From an uncultured Microbulbifer sp. (GTDB lineage Bacteria; Pseudomonadota; Gammaproteobacteria; Pseudomonadales; Cellvibrionaceae): a stretch of DNA of 64,000 nt. Every line of letters begins with the position of its first letter. The stretch's first letter is position 1. A program made the translations under genes and the position numbers. Below, piece after piece: positions 1-7,087 of this stretch. The DNA lies in assembly GCF_947504145.1 (NCBI RefSeq), contig NZ_CANNGQ010000007.1:1-64000 (forward strand). Direction: 5' to 3'. The notes beneath the pieces were generated by a model. The model searched no databases and was not told the DNA's origin. It was given only the letters and a program-made list of their open reading frames with translations.

Positions 1-48
1 TGCCTTCTCTCGAATCTCTTTAAATATTTCCCAATCTGACTCTGTCAT
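1..48 (-). CDS. Cassette 15, 5' end of an unknown gene (cut by the window edge)
   Basis: Only the first 16 codons are present, reading MTESDWEIFKEIREKA. The ATG lies 18 bp inside the cassette after its leading core site at 67-73. The fragment is acidic-to-basic and predicted helical, but too short to assign. The rest of the gene and its attC lie left of the window. Confidence 0.5.
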   Translation of the reverse strand, partial: MTESDWEIFKEIREKA

Positions 49-66
49 GTTCGTGAACTTTCTGAT

Positions 67-210
67 GCATAACGCCCGCAGCAGGGGCGACCAATGCTAT
101 GCATATTTTGTGCGAAACTGGGAGTGCAGCGACCCGCACAAAATGTGCATAGCGTTGGGCGTCCCGCGGAGGCCCGAAGGGCCGGAGCAAACTGCCTGCG
201 ATTGTTAGAA
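67..210 (-). repeat. attC of cassette 14 (144 bp, size class B)
   Basis: The bounding core sites are GCATAAC at 67-73 and GTTAGAA at 204-210 on the plus strand. The interior holds long complementary arms around an off-centre spacer, with the class B signature of a cccgcggaggcccgaagggcc block near the gene side. Confidence 0.92.
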
Positions 211-211
211 G

Positions 212-721
212 CTATGCGCCCCATAACTTCGAAAGGCCAGAGAAAACAAATTTCGCCGCACCTTTTACGCCTCGACTTCGGTTTGATGCGACAATCGCTT
301 CGATCTCTAGCCTAGCCTCACCAGAGCTTCTATTAATTGATTCTTCAACGTCCGGATAGACTCTAGCGAACAAGTTTGGTTGACCGGAAACTTCAGTAGC
401 TCTTTTCATTACTGGCCTGGACTCATCCATAAGAATATTGAAAATACTATCGCTTATAGAAACTAATTCTTCCGCAATTATGATGGGCACATAAATCGAC
501 TCGGTAACAACCCATTGTGAGTGTTTAATGACCACGTCCCGAAGAACTTCTGATTTCTTTCCAACCAAATTCATTGCCTGCCTGATGGTGTTACCTGAAC
601 GGAGTATTCCTTCCGCCGAATGCTTCCTAAGCATTGCCTCAAGTTCCCCAGCCATTTCCTCTAGCAGACGATCCATTTCATTCTGTACTTTTCTTTCTGC
701 TATAGAAATTATGTTGCTCAT
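212..721 (-). CDS. Cassette 14: unknown 169-aa protein
   Basis: The protein is mostly predicted helical. Residues 1-35 are charged and heptad-like, which suggests a coiled coil or amphipathic helix. No signal peptide or membrane segment is seen. The basic C-terminus ends KFVFSGLSKLWGA. The TAG stop is 2 bp before the attC core site, so the gene fills the cassette. I do not recognise the family. It has its own start 22 bp inside the cassette. Confidence 0.7.
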   Translation of the reverse strand: MSNIISIAERKVQNEMDRLLEEMAGELEAMLRKHSAEGILRSGNTIRQAMNLVGKKSEVLRDVVIKHSQWVVTESIYVPIIIAEELVSISDSIFNILMDESRPVMKRATEVSGQPNLFARVYPDVEESINRSSGEARLEIEAIVASNRSRGVKGAAKFVFSGLSKLWGA

Positions 722-742
722 AGTAAATCCAGTTGTACGGGC

Positions 743-862
743 TTCTAACGCCCAGCGCAGGCGCAGCCAGCGCGGAGCACATTTTGTGTTAATGTTTGAG
801 CGCCAGCGAGTAACACAAAAGGTGCGTAGCGTTGGCTGTCGCTCTGCCGCTGTTTGTTATGC
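743..862 (-). repeat. attC of cassette 13 (120 bp, class A)
   Basis: Core sites are TTCTAAC at 743-749 and GTTATGC at 856-862. The centre contains the class A inverted repeat in which tttgtgtta pairs with taacacaaa. Confidence 0.92.
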
Positions 863-1210
863 ATTTTGCGCAGCGCTCGCGGCCACCATGAATTGATTAG
901 TAGTCTCCACGCTAACGTACTGCATTGGTTGAGTTTTATACAAAATCGGGCGCAGCCAGCTCACTAGAGTAAATTGATAGAATTTTCCCTCTTTCTTATC
1001 AAAGCTAATTTTTAGCCCGCGCCAACCTCTTCTCATAACGATGTTTGGAAGATCCTGAGCGACTTCACACCTAGAGAGAAATCTCCCCCATTTATTTTTC
1101 CTCTGGAATGAAAGGGAGAATTCATCACCTTTACTACGTCCTAGGAAATATACCTTTACGACGCCATGGCGGATTACTTCAATCTCTATTTTGTCGAATA
1201 CGTACTTCAT
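857..1210 (-). CDS. Cassette 13: unknown 117-aa protein
   Basis: This is a small basic protein rich in beta-type residues (VIRHGVVKVYFLG; WRGLKISFDKKEGKFYQFTLVSW). No signal peptide or membrane segment is seen. The stop codon is the TAA of the attC trailing core site, so the attC supplies the terminator codon. No family is recognised. Confidence 0.65.
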   Translation of the reverse strand: MKYVFDKIEIEVIRHGVVKVYFLGRSKGDEFSLSFQRKNKWGRFLSRCEVAQDLPNIVMRRGWRGLKISFDKKEGKFYQFTLVSWLRPILYKTQPMQYVSVETTNQFMVAASAAQNA

Positions 1211-1216
1211 TTCGAT

Positions 1217-1336
1217 GCATAACGCCCTGCGCAGGCGCAGCCAACGCGGAGCGCCTTTTGTGTTAATGTTTGAGCGACAGCGAGTAACACAAAAGGCGCG
1301 TAGTGTTGGCTGTCGCTCTGCCGCTGATTGTTATGC
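1217..1336 (-). repeat. attC of cassette 12 (120 bp, class A)
   Basis: Core sites are GCATAAC at 1217-1223 and GTTATGC at 1330-1336. It is the same class A body as at 743-862 with a few substitutions. Confidence 0.92.
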
Positions 1337-1762
1337 TTGATTTCTTACAATGGCCCCGTGATCACTCGATATCCAACCTTCATTCGGGGTACAGATAGCC
1401 CATTCTGGCTGCCCCACAATAGATGTAAATGAGAGAACCCTTTTACCCGATGCAAATGTTATAACAATTTCTGGCAAGGCCCCCACCGACTCTATAGACA
1501 GAACCTTTTCTCCTACCAGACTAGAAATAGATATTTCTATTTCTGCACTAGTATTACTACTACCACAAAGAATTTTATTTAAATCTTCAATTCTCCATCC
1601 ACAATCAAGCATTATTGAGAATTGGCCCTGCGGGTTATTCTGGCTCTTAGTCTTAACTAGCTGACCTACTTCAATAAAAATTGCCGATCCGTGACCACGC
1701 CATGCATGAGAAACAAGTAGCCCTGAAATTGATTCAATCACTATATCCGATCGGTCATTCAT
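1331..1762 (-). CDS. Cassette 12: unknown 143-aa cytoplasmic protein
   Basis: I place the start at the ATG ending at 1762 (MNDRSD). An in-frame ATG at 1784-1786 is made by the attC core site itself, so it is probably not the native start; GGAAC lies upstream of the chosen ATG. The protein has alternating beta-type segments and a conserved-looking GQPEWAIC...GWISSDHGAIV C-terminus. This arrangement reminds me of small cassette and immunity-like proteins, but that is only an impression. The stop TAA lies in the attC core site. Confidence 0.65.
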   Translation of the reverse strand: MNDRSDIVIESISGLLVSHAWRGHGSAIFIEVGQLVKTKSQNNPQGQFSIMLDCGWRIEDLNKILCGSSNTSAEIEISISSLVGEKVLSIESVGALPEIVITFASGKRVLSFTSIVGQPEWAICTPNEGWISSDHGAIVRNQA

Positions 1763-1782
1763 TGGCTTGTTCCGCGTGTAGA

Positions 1783-1902
1783 GCATAACGCCCAGCGCAG
1801 GCGCAGCCAGCGCGGAGCGCCTTTTGTGTTAATGTTTGAGCGCCAGCAAGTAACACAAAAGGTGCGTAGCGTTGGCTGTCGCTCTGCCGCTGATTGTTAG
1901 GC
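1783..1902 (-). repeat. attC of cassette 11 (120 bp, class A)
   Basis: Core sites are GCATAAC at 1783-1789 and GTTAGGC at 1896-1902. It has a class A interior. Confidence 0.92.
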
Positions 1903-2295
1903 ACTCCACCCACTGAACTTTGGTAGGGAGTCACTAATTTCTTGCCACTCCGGCTTCTCACTAAGCCAGATATGACCTGCAATTTCCACTTTTGGCTCCC
2001 CATCAAGTACACCTAAGCGAACTCTGAGATATTCTGGCTGATCTTCGACTGTTACAAAAATTGGGGAGCAGCACTTCTTGCAATAGTACCGATTCTTGCC
2101 AGGCTTTGATTCATAGACATGAAGTAAATCTTGCCCACGAATTATATTGAAGTCGGATTTACGAACTTTAGTAACAACAGAAAATGCGCTGCCGCTCAAT
2201 TTTCTACACGTTTCGCAGTAGCATTTATAAACTTTGGCGAGCGGTTTATCGACTTGAAACGAGACACTTCCACAATGGCAGCTGCCTTTATTCAC
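1897..2295 (-). CDS. Cassette 11: GFA-family (glutathione-dependent formaldehyde-activating enzyme-like) zinc protein
   Basis: The start is a GTG ending at 2295, with GGAG about 9 bp upstream; the open frame further upstream is only attC sequence. The 132-aa product opens NKGSCHCGSVSF, followed by CYCETCRKLSGSAFSV and YYCKKCCSPIFV. This CxC...CxxC...CxxC spacing with the SGS motif is the GFA zinc-binding fold. Family members bind zinc and some act on glutathione adducts; the substrate here is unknown. The stop TAA is in the attC core. Confidence 0.88.
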   Translation of the reverse strand: MNKGSCHCGSVSFQVDKPLAKVYKCYCETCRKLSGSAFSVVTKVRKSDFNIIRGQDLLHVYESKPGKNRYYCKKCCSPIFVTVEDQPEYLRVRLGVLDGEPKVEIAGHIWLSEKPEWQEISDSLPKFSGWSA

Positions 2296-2310
2296 TGAAT
2301 TTACTCCATT

Positions 2311-2454
2311 GCCTAACGCCGCCGGCAGGGGCAGCTTACCTTGTGCGCGTTTTGCGCGAAAATGGGAGCGCAGCGACCCGCGCAAAACGCGCACAAGGTA
2401 AGCTGTCCCGCGGAGGGCCGAAGGCCCGGAGCGAATTGCCCGGCCTTGTTAAGT
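2311..2454 (-). repeat. attC of cassette 10 (144 bp, class B)
   Basis: Core sites are GCCTAAC at 2311-2317 and GTTAAGT at 2448-2454. It has long complementary arms of the class B type (ttaccttgtgcgcgtttt pairing with aaaacgcgcacaaggtaa). Confidence 0.92.
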
Positions 2455-2730
2455 GCCAGCTCCAAAGTACCATAACGAGACAAACAATAGAGAGCCAACT
2501 ACGACTTGCCCTAGTAGCCACTGAAGTAGAAGGATTCCTGCTACACCGCCGTTTAGATAGCGAATTACAACAAATTTTTGGTACGCAGTGCCCATGATTC
2601 CGAAAACCAGGAAGACGATGACCAAGTACACAATTGCTGAAGCTTCCAAAAATGCACTTAGAGACAAAACAATCACAACGATTGCCGGCAAAGTAGCCAC
2701 AGCCTCAACAATCTTTGATTCTACCTTCAA
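2449..2730 (-). CDS. Cassette 10: small membrane protein, 93 aa
   Basis: The best start is a TTG ending at 2730; no in-frame ATG or GTG exists after the upstream stop, and the ribosome-binding site is weak. There are three hydrophobic stretches, at about residues 12-30, 32-50 and 62-88, the last two rich in V, L and I. It is therefore an integral membrane protein of unknown role. The stop TAA is shared with the attC core site. Confidence 0.6.
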   Translation of the reverse strand: MKVESKIVEAVATLPAIVVIVLSLSAFLEASAIVYLVIVFLVFGIMGTAYQKFVVIRYLNGGVAGILLLQWLLGQVVVGSLLFVSLWYFGAGT

Positions 2731-2755
2731 TATTAACTACCAGACTCGAAAGAGC

Positions 2756-2875
2756 ACTTAACGCCCAGCGCAGGCGCAGCCAGCGCGGAGCGCCTTTTGT
2801 GTTAATGTTTGAGCGACAGCGAGTAACACAAAAGGTGCGTAGCGTTGGCTGTCGCTCTGCCGCTGTTTGTTATAA
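2756..2875 (-). repeat. attC of cassette 9 (120 bp, class A)
   Basis: Core sites are ACTTAAC at 2756-2762 and GTTATAA at 2869-2875. Confidence 0.92.
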
Positions 2876-3304
2876 GTTCTTTGGCACGATATGACAGAAT
2901 TTCATTGCGCCATTTCGCCTGCCAACGTAGAAGGAATAACCACCTCTAAACTCTTGGTCTGTGTTGACTTCTACAAATAGTTGAGCGACTGGCGGTAAAC
3001 TAGGCGCGAAAATCAAATCACCTCTTTTAAACTCTATAGTAGAGCCATTTTCAATTTTCCGGACATTTAAATTCTTAATTCCTTTCTGAGCAAGATCAAC
3101 AAAGCTATTTTCGATAGATTCCCTTTGCCCTGAAGATAATCCAGACCAGTAATTCATTTTCATAAGAGATTCCTGGTCTTTAGACTGCACCGCAGACTTA
3201 AACCGACTTACAAAATCATCAAGATTTTTCTGGTCATCGGCTGCTACTAACGCTGAACAGAAAAACACAAGAAATATAAAAATCAGTTTTTTTATGTAAT
3301 TCAA
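2870..3304 (-). CDS. Cassette 9: secreted unknown protein, 144 aa
   Basis: A clear signal peptide (MNYIKKLIFIFLVFFCSALVAA, cleavage near residue 22) precedes a helical then beta-type domain. The mature part looks like a small periplasmic NTF2/DUF-type domain (DDFVSRFKSAVQSKDQESLMKM), but this is a fold-level guess. The stop TAA falls in the attC core. Confidence 0.7.
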   Translation of the reverse strand: MNYIKKLIFIFLVFFCSALVAADDQKNLDDFVSRFKSAVQSKDQESLMKMNYWSGLSSGQRESIENSFVDLAQKGIKNLNVRKIENGSTIEFKRGDLIFAPSLPPVAQLFVEVNTDQEFRGGYSFYVGRRNGAMKFCHIVPKNL

Positions 3305-3319
3305 AATTTCCTCGACAAC

Positions 3320-3436
3320 TTATAACGCCGCGATCAGCCGCGGCTTACTTTGTGTACTTTTTGCACGAAAATGGGAGCGCAGCGACCGTGCAAAAAGTGC
3401 ACAAAGTAAGACGTCGGCTGCATTGCATTGTTATGC
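3320..3436 (-). repeat. attC of cassette 8 (117 bp, class C)
   Basis: Core sites are TTATAAC at 3320-3326 and GTTATGC at 3430-3436. The arms (cttactttgtg... / ...cacaaagtaag) are related to class B, but the gene-side block gcaggg/cccgcgg is replaced by cagccg/cggctg. Confidence 0.9.
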
Positions 3437-3440
3437 GTGC

Positions 3441-3728
3441 CTAGCTCCGGTCTACGAATTTACCTCGCGCGATGTACCAGGGGCCCGCATATAAATTGAA
3501 CTCTAGGCCATTCTCAATTTTATCCACATGAGCACCTGGAGTTAAAAAGTGCACCTCAGCATCAACGAATGCTCCCGGTTCAGCCTCATCACATGACAAC
3601 AAGCGTATATGACATCCCCACAACTCTTTATTTTGATAACTGAGAGCAGGCCTCATTCCGGTCATGTACTTAACCTTACAATTTGGGTCACTTACTTTCA
3701 GAAATTCAACTTTTGCTAAGTACGACAT
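3441..3728 (-). CDS. Cassette 8: EF-Tu C-terminal-domain-like small protein, 95 aa
   Basis: The start is MSYLAKVEFL, with GAGAA just upstream; an earlier in-frame codon lies in the attC. The pattern AKVEFL...VKYMTGMRPALSYQ...LLSCDEAEPGAFVDAEVHFLTPG...LEFNLYAGPWYIARGKFVD follows the beta-barrel layout of stand-alone EF-Tu domain 2/3-like proteins (GYRPQF, PGD.V.VE..FLSP, G..F.I.EG). No GTPase domain is present. The function of such solitary domains is unknown. Confidence 0.6.
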   Translation of the reverse strand: MSYLAKVEFLKVSDPNCKVKYMTGMRPALSYQNKELWGCHIRLLSCDEAEPGAFVDAEVHFLTPGAHVDKIENGLEFNLYAGPWYIARGKFVDRS

Positions 3729-3741
3729 TTCTCGTTCATAC

Positions 3742-3861
3742 GCATAACGCCCAGCGCAGGCGCAGCCAGCGCGGAGCGCATTTTGTGTTAATGTTTGAGC
3801 GCCAGCGAGTAACACAAAAGGTGCGTAGCGTTGGCTGTCGCTCTGCCGCTGTTTGTTATGT
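3742..3861 (-). repeat. attC of cassette 7 (120 bp, class A)
   Basis: Core sites are GCATAAC at 3742-3748 and GTTATGT at 3855-3861. Confidence 0.92.
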
Positions 3862-4224
3862 GCCTCGGGACATCTGACCAGTCGGCTTGCTCTTTAATTC
3901 ACCAATATACTCGATTTCTATAATGCACCCATAGCTCTCAAGGGTTCCCGGCCACCTTAGTATTGACTTGAACTTAATACTCACTTCTAGGCCATCCTGA
4001 ATCTTATCTCTCTGATCAATGCAGGGAATCAAAGACTGCATTCGAAATTTCACGCCCTCCACCTCAAAGGATGAATACCCGTTGTAGGTCCGAAGAGCTG
4101 AAACTTTTCCACTTACAAATTGTGTTGTCTCAGACTCAATGGCCCGATTTAGGCTGAAGTATTCATAGGTAGCTGCAGCTAGTGCAGGAAGCAGAAATAA
4201 CCATCCTAAATACTTCAATTTCAT
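3856..4224 (-). CDS. Cassette 7: membrane-anchored unknown protein, 122 aa
   Basis: An N-terminal hydrophobic segment (residues 5-22) gives a signal anchor. The rest is a beta-rich domain (FVSGKVSALRTYNGYSSFEVEGVKFRMQ; LEVSIKFKS) of the kind seen in small OB-like periplasmic domains. No family is recognised. The stop TAA is in the attC core site. Confidence 0.62.
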   Translation of the reverse strand: MKLKYLGWLFLLPALAAATYEYFSLNRAIESETTQFVSGKVSALRTYNGYSSFEVEGVKFRMQSLIPCIDQRDKIQDGLEVSIKFKSILRWPGTLESYGCIIEIEYIGELKSKPTGQMSRGT

Positions 4225-4248
4225 ACTCGAAAGTCATTCATAGACAAC

Positions 4249-4393
4249 ACATAACGCCCACGGCAGGGGCGGCTTACCTTATGCGCGATTTACGCGAAAA
4301 TGGGAGCGAAGCGACCCGCGTAAAACGTGCATAAGGTAAGCCGTCCCGCGGAGGCCCGAAGGGCCGGAGCATCACTGCCCGTGATTGTTATGC
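4249..4393 (-). repeat. attC of cassette 6 (145 bp, class B)
   Basis: Core sites are ACATAAC at 4249-4255 and GTTATGC at 4387-4393. It has the class B arms and the cccgcggaggcccgaagggcc block. Confidence 0.92.
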
Positions 4394-4729
4394 GTGACGC
4401 ACCCAGCCAAAGCTAAGTACGTAGCGCGTACCAGAGACTACCTTTGAAACGGAATGCTCTGAAAGATCAGGTCGAAAATACTTAACCCTAGAATTTTCAT
4501 AGATCGGTGATTTGCACACAAATTTTCCACCAGATCTTGCATTCTTTACAACGACATTCAAACGGTAGTGACTACCCGCAGCAACTTTATCCGTATGGGG
4601 CGGAATTTCAGCGCCCTCTTTGAACCGAAGAATGTAGAAATCAAAAGGAATTGGCCATTTAGACCCAAGCACGAAAAATTTCTCGTACCCGCTCTCTTGC
4701 CTACCTTTTTCCCATTTCCATAATTTCAA
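4388..4729 (-). CDS. Cassette 6: 2OG-Fe(II) oxygenase-like protein, 113 aa
   Basis: The sequence FYILRFKEGAEIPPHTDKV has the HxD iron-ligand pair (H45, D47). It is followed by YRLNVVV, then a distal HSVSKVVSGTRYVLSFGWVR, in which H92 and the R of GTRYVLSFGW fit the third iron ligand and the 2-oxoglutarate-binding arginine. That is the minimal double-stranded beta-helix core of the family; the protein is short compared with typical 180-250-aa members. The substrate is unknown. The stop overlaps the attC core. Confidence 0.72.
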   Translation of the reverse strand: MKLWKWEKGRQESGYEKFFVLGSKWPIPFDFYILRFKEGAEIPPHTDKVAAGSHYRLNVVVKNARSGGKFVCKSPIYENSRVKYFRPDLSEHSVSKVVSGTRYVLSFGWVRHA

Positions 4730-4760
4730 TTTTTACTCTCGATCTAGCAGTAACTCAGAC

Positions 4761-4877
4761 GCATAACGCCGTGCTCAGCAGCGGCTTAGTTTGTGTATTT
4801 TTTGTGCGAAACTGGGAGCGCAGCGACCGCGCAAAAAATGCGCAAAGTAAGACGTCGGCTGCAGCACCTTGTTAACC
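4761..4877 (-). repeat. attC of cassette 5 (117 bp, class C)
   Basis: Core sites are GCATAAC at 4761-4767 and GTTAACC at 4871-4877. It has the same length and layout as the class C site at 3320-3436. Confidence 0.9.
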
Positions 4878-5399
4878 CTTGCTTGCCACAATATTGAATA
4901 TGGTAGACTCACCAATGTTAAGGCTGTTGGTAACAAAAAATGCTTCTACCTCTAAATCAAGAGGTATTTGACGCGATGGATGCCCATCCAGCCACGCAAG
5001 TAACAGCGTCATTTTCCCTTCTTTATACTCACCGACTAGCGGAACGTCAGGAAATATAGCATCCGGTAGCTGCCCCTCTTTAACACGGAAATAGACAGCA
5101 AATTCCTCAATTGAATAGGTCGATTCGTTCGGCAACGAAATATCTAAAAGGATAACTCCTGCATCGTCGCACGAACTTCCCGGTTTAGCAGAACCCCTCG
5201 TGATGCTTGAAACCTTTACTACCGGTGCTGGAACTTTTTCCCAGTAATCTCCTTTCTCACCTTTCTGAGCTGGTCCTGGATGCTCTTCCCAGCGTTCCAA
5301 GGTAGGTTTAAAAAGATCAGAACCTCCAAAGGAACAAGCGAAAGCAGATTTACAAAAAGCAGTAAATGCAAGAATTAAAAATATGCTTAGATGCTTCAT
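4872..5399 (-). CDS. Cassette 5: secreted unknown protein, 175 aa
   Basis: A signal peptide (MKHLSIFLILAFTAFCKSAFA) ends before CSFGGSD, so cleavage is near residue 21. The mature chain is proline-rich, then beta-type (VILLDISLPNESTYSIEEFAVYFRV; KMTLLLAWLDG), like periplasmic Ig-fold proteins. It has one AGGAGAAT-type ribosome site. The family is not recognised. The stop codon is the TAA of the attC core. Confidence 0.7.
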   Translation of the reverse strand: MKHLSIFLILAFTAFCKSAFACSFGGSDLFKPTLERWEEHPGPAQKGEKGDYWEKVPAPVVKVSSITRGSAKPGSSCDDAGVILLDISLPNESTYSIEEFAVYFRVKEGQLPDAIFPDVPLVGEYKEGKMTLLLAWLDGHPSRQIPLDLEVEAFFVTNSLNIGESTIFNIVASKG

Positions 5400-5413
5400 G
5401 ATTCTCCTTGAGG

Positions 5414-5560
5414 GTTAAACGCCGCCAGCAGGGGCGGCCTACTTTGTGCGCTTTGTTGCGCGATTATGGGAGCGCAGCGACCCGCGCAACAAAGTGCACA
5501 AAGTAGGACGTCCCGCGGAGGGCCGAAGGCCCGGAGCTTTACTGCCTGGCATTGTTACAA
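5414..5560 (-). repeat. attC of cassette 4 (147 bp, class B)
   Basis: Core sites are GTTAAAC at 5414-5420 and GTTACAA at 5554-5560. The leading site of cassette 5 (GTTTAACC on the minus strand) has one extra T compared with the exact complement of its trailing site. Confidence 0.88.
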
Positions 5561-5978
5561 GGCTTCTGACGATGAGCCAGAACACAACCCCGGATATTGC
5601 ACCACAAAATCCAAATTGAGCTATGAATTTAATTTGGTAGACAATGCCCTCTATTGTGTATTCCCCATTTTCTATGATGACAGTTTGGCCCACAACGCTT
5701 CTTGTAGTACTACCAGGAAAGCTAAGTAACACCCAAGGAAACATTGAAATTAACGCACCACCTACAGAAAGGTAGAATAACGTGATCAATTTTTTTGTTC
5801 GAAGAAACCAATAGATGGGCACACCCAGAACAACGCCAAGGATAATGCTAATAACTACAGCCCACGCGGATATCCCCGAGAAAATTTCGCTAGCACCACC
5901 TTCCAGTAGTACCCAAGCCAAAGCTCCTACAGGTGGCGCCACAAGAAAGCCAATTATTGGAATTAGTATGTGCTTCAT
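5439..5978 (-). CDS. Cassette 4: membrane protein whose frame ends inside its attC, 179 aa
   Basis: Four hydrophobic segments (about residues 3-25, 38-60, 66-88, 115-137) make this an integral membrane protein. No stop occurs before the trailing core site. The frame runs on through about 120 bp of attC, adding a basic tail from about residue 141 (MPGSKAPGLRPSAGR...) that is attC sequence translated. All other complete cassettes stop before or at the core site. The native stop may have been lost. The function is unknown. Confidence 0.65.
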   Translation of the reverse strand: MKHILIPIIGFLVAPPVGALAWVLLEGGASEIFSGISAWAVVISIILGVVLGVPIYWFLRTKKLITLFYLSVGGALISMFPWVLLSFPGSTTRSVVGQTVIIENGEYTIEGIVYQIKFIAQFGFCGAISGVVFWLIVRSLVTMPGSKAPGLRPSAGRPTLCTLLRGSLRSHNRATKRTK

Positions 5979-5984
5979 TTTGCC

Positions 5985-6104
5985 TTGTAACGCCCAGCGC
6001 AGGCGCAGCCAGCGCGGAGCGCATTTTGTGTTAATGTTTGAGCGCCAGCGAGTAACACAAAAGGTGCGTAGCGTTGGCTGTCGCTCTGCCGCTGTTTGTT
6101 AGGC
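5985..6104 (-). repeat. attC of cassette 3 (120 bp, class A)
   Basis: Core sites are TTGTAAC at 5985-5991 and GTTAGGC at 6098-6104. Confidence 0.92.
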
Positions 6105-6545
6105 ACTCTTGGCACTGAGTTGCGGCCAGGCACGGACTAAACCTATTGTGTAAAGCGCTCCGATGCCGAAGCAGATACCGGAACTTACAATCCAGAAAGC
6201 TAGGCTATTCCCCGGAAATAAAGGCATTATTATAAGAAAAGCTAACGCTCTGAATATAAAAACTGCGGAAATTATACACAATACTGTCCGTAAGAACGGT
6301 AGCCGTAATATTTTCCTCGCGCCAGACAATGCATAAAGTGACCAAATAATAAAAATTGATGCAATAACTAGCGTTATGACTGGAGGATACCAATGGCCTT
6401 GCTCTGACATTTCTGCCAATTGCTCACCAGCTCCGAGCACTCGATACCAATCTCCGCCAAAAATTGCGCAACCAATATGGACCGCTGCAACTAATCCACA
6501 AAAAATAGCGCCCAAAACTAAAAAATTATTTCCATTCTCTTTCAT
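6099..6545 (-). CDS. Cassette 3: four-helix membrane protein, 148 aa
   Basis: I start at MKENGNNF (ATG ending 6545) because AGGAA lies 7 bp upstream; the frame further upstream is attC. Hydrophobic helices at about residues 9-29, 53-73, 80-102 and 110-135, with a periplasmic-type loop FGGDWYRVLGAGEQLAEM after the first. The layout resembles small uncharacterised inner-membrane proteins. The stop is the TAA of the attC core. Confidence 0.68.
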   Translation of the reverse strand: MKENGNNFLVLGAIFCGLVAAVHIGCAIFGGDWYRVLGAGEQLAEMSEQGHWYPPVITLVIASIFIIWSLYALSGARKILRLPFLRTVLCIISAVFIFRALAFLIIMPLFPGNSLAFWIVSSGICFGIGALYTIGLVRAWPQLSAKSA

Positions 6546-6559
6546 TGGCAGATTCCTTT

Positions 6560-6703
6560 GCCTAACGCCCACGGCAGGGGCGGATTACCTTATGCACGTT
6601 TTGCGCAAAAATGGGAGCGAAGCGACCGCGCAAAACGTGCATAAGGTAAGCCGTCCCGCGGAGGCCCGAAGGGCCGTAGCTTCACTGCCCGTAATTGTTA
6701 GGC
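6560..6703 (-). repeat. attC of cassette 2 (144 bp, class B)
   Basis: Core sites are GCCTAAC at 6560-6566 and GTTAGGC at 6697-6703. It has class B arms. Confidence 0.92.
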
Positions 6704-6725
6704 AGGATGCCCTACGAATGCCAAT

Positions 6726-6953
6726 TTACTTATTTTCACCCAGGCGTACCACTGATGGATGCCTTTCAGTTGCCCACTCATGACAAAGATCTGACAGATA
6801 CTGAGTTAACTCAGCTTCCGTAATTTCTGGTGGAACAAATATTCCAGCATTTCGGCGCTTACCTTCTGAACCTTGATAGAAAGTTGCCCAGCGATTTTGG
6901 CTTCTCTCAATCAGAACTTCCCTGCCAAAAATATTGTATTTATATCTCTCCAT
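6726..6953 (-). CDS. Cassette 2: small conserved-type protein, 75 aa (DUF7661-like)
   Basis: The product MERYKYNIFGREVLIERSQNRWATFYQG ends QYLSDLCHEWATERHPSVVRL. It matches my memory of a small family with the pattern FG....ERK...W.AFY.G.EGKRR....P......EL..YL.DLCHEWA, tentatively DUF7661. It has no membrane segment. An alternative GTG start lies four codons upstream. The gene stops 22 bp before its attC. The function is unknown. Confidence 0.6.
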   Translation of the reverse strand: MERYKYNIFGREVLIERSQNRWATFYQGSEGKRRNAGIFVPPEITEAELTQYLSDLCHEWATERHPSVVRLGENK

Positions 6954-6967
6954 GACTTTGGCCACTT

Positions 6968-7087
6968 GCCTAACGCCCAGCGCAGGCGCAGCCAGCGCGG
7001 AGCGCCTTTTGTGTTAATGTTTGAGCGCCAGCGAGTAACACAAAAGGTGCGTAGCGTTGGCTGTCGCTCTGCCGCTGTTTGTTAGGC
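6968..7087 (-). repeat. attC of cassette 1 (120 bp, class A)
   Basis: Core sites are GCCTAAC at 6968-6974 and GTTAGGC at 7081-7087. Confidence 0.92.

Noticed and set aside
528-896. Plus-strand frames crossing attC sites in the array
   Set aside because: These frames (also near 2184, 3683, 5815, 6376, 6873) contain translated attC text in common (NAQRRRSQRGAHFVLMFERQRVTQKV) and oppose clear minus-strand genes.
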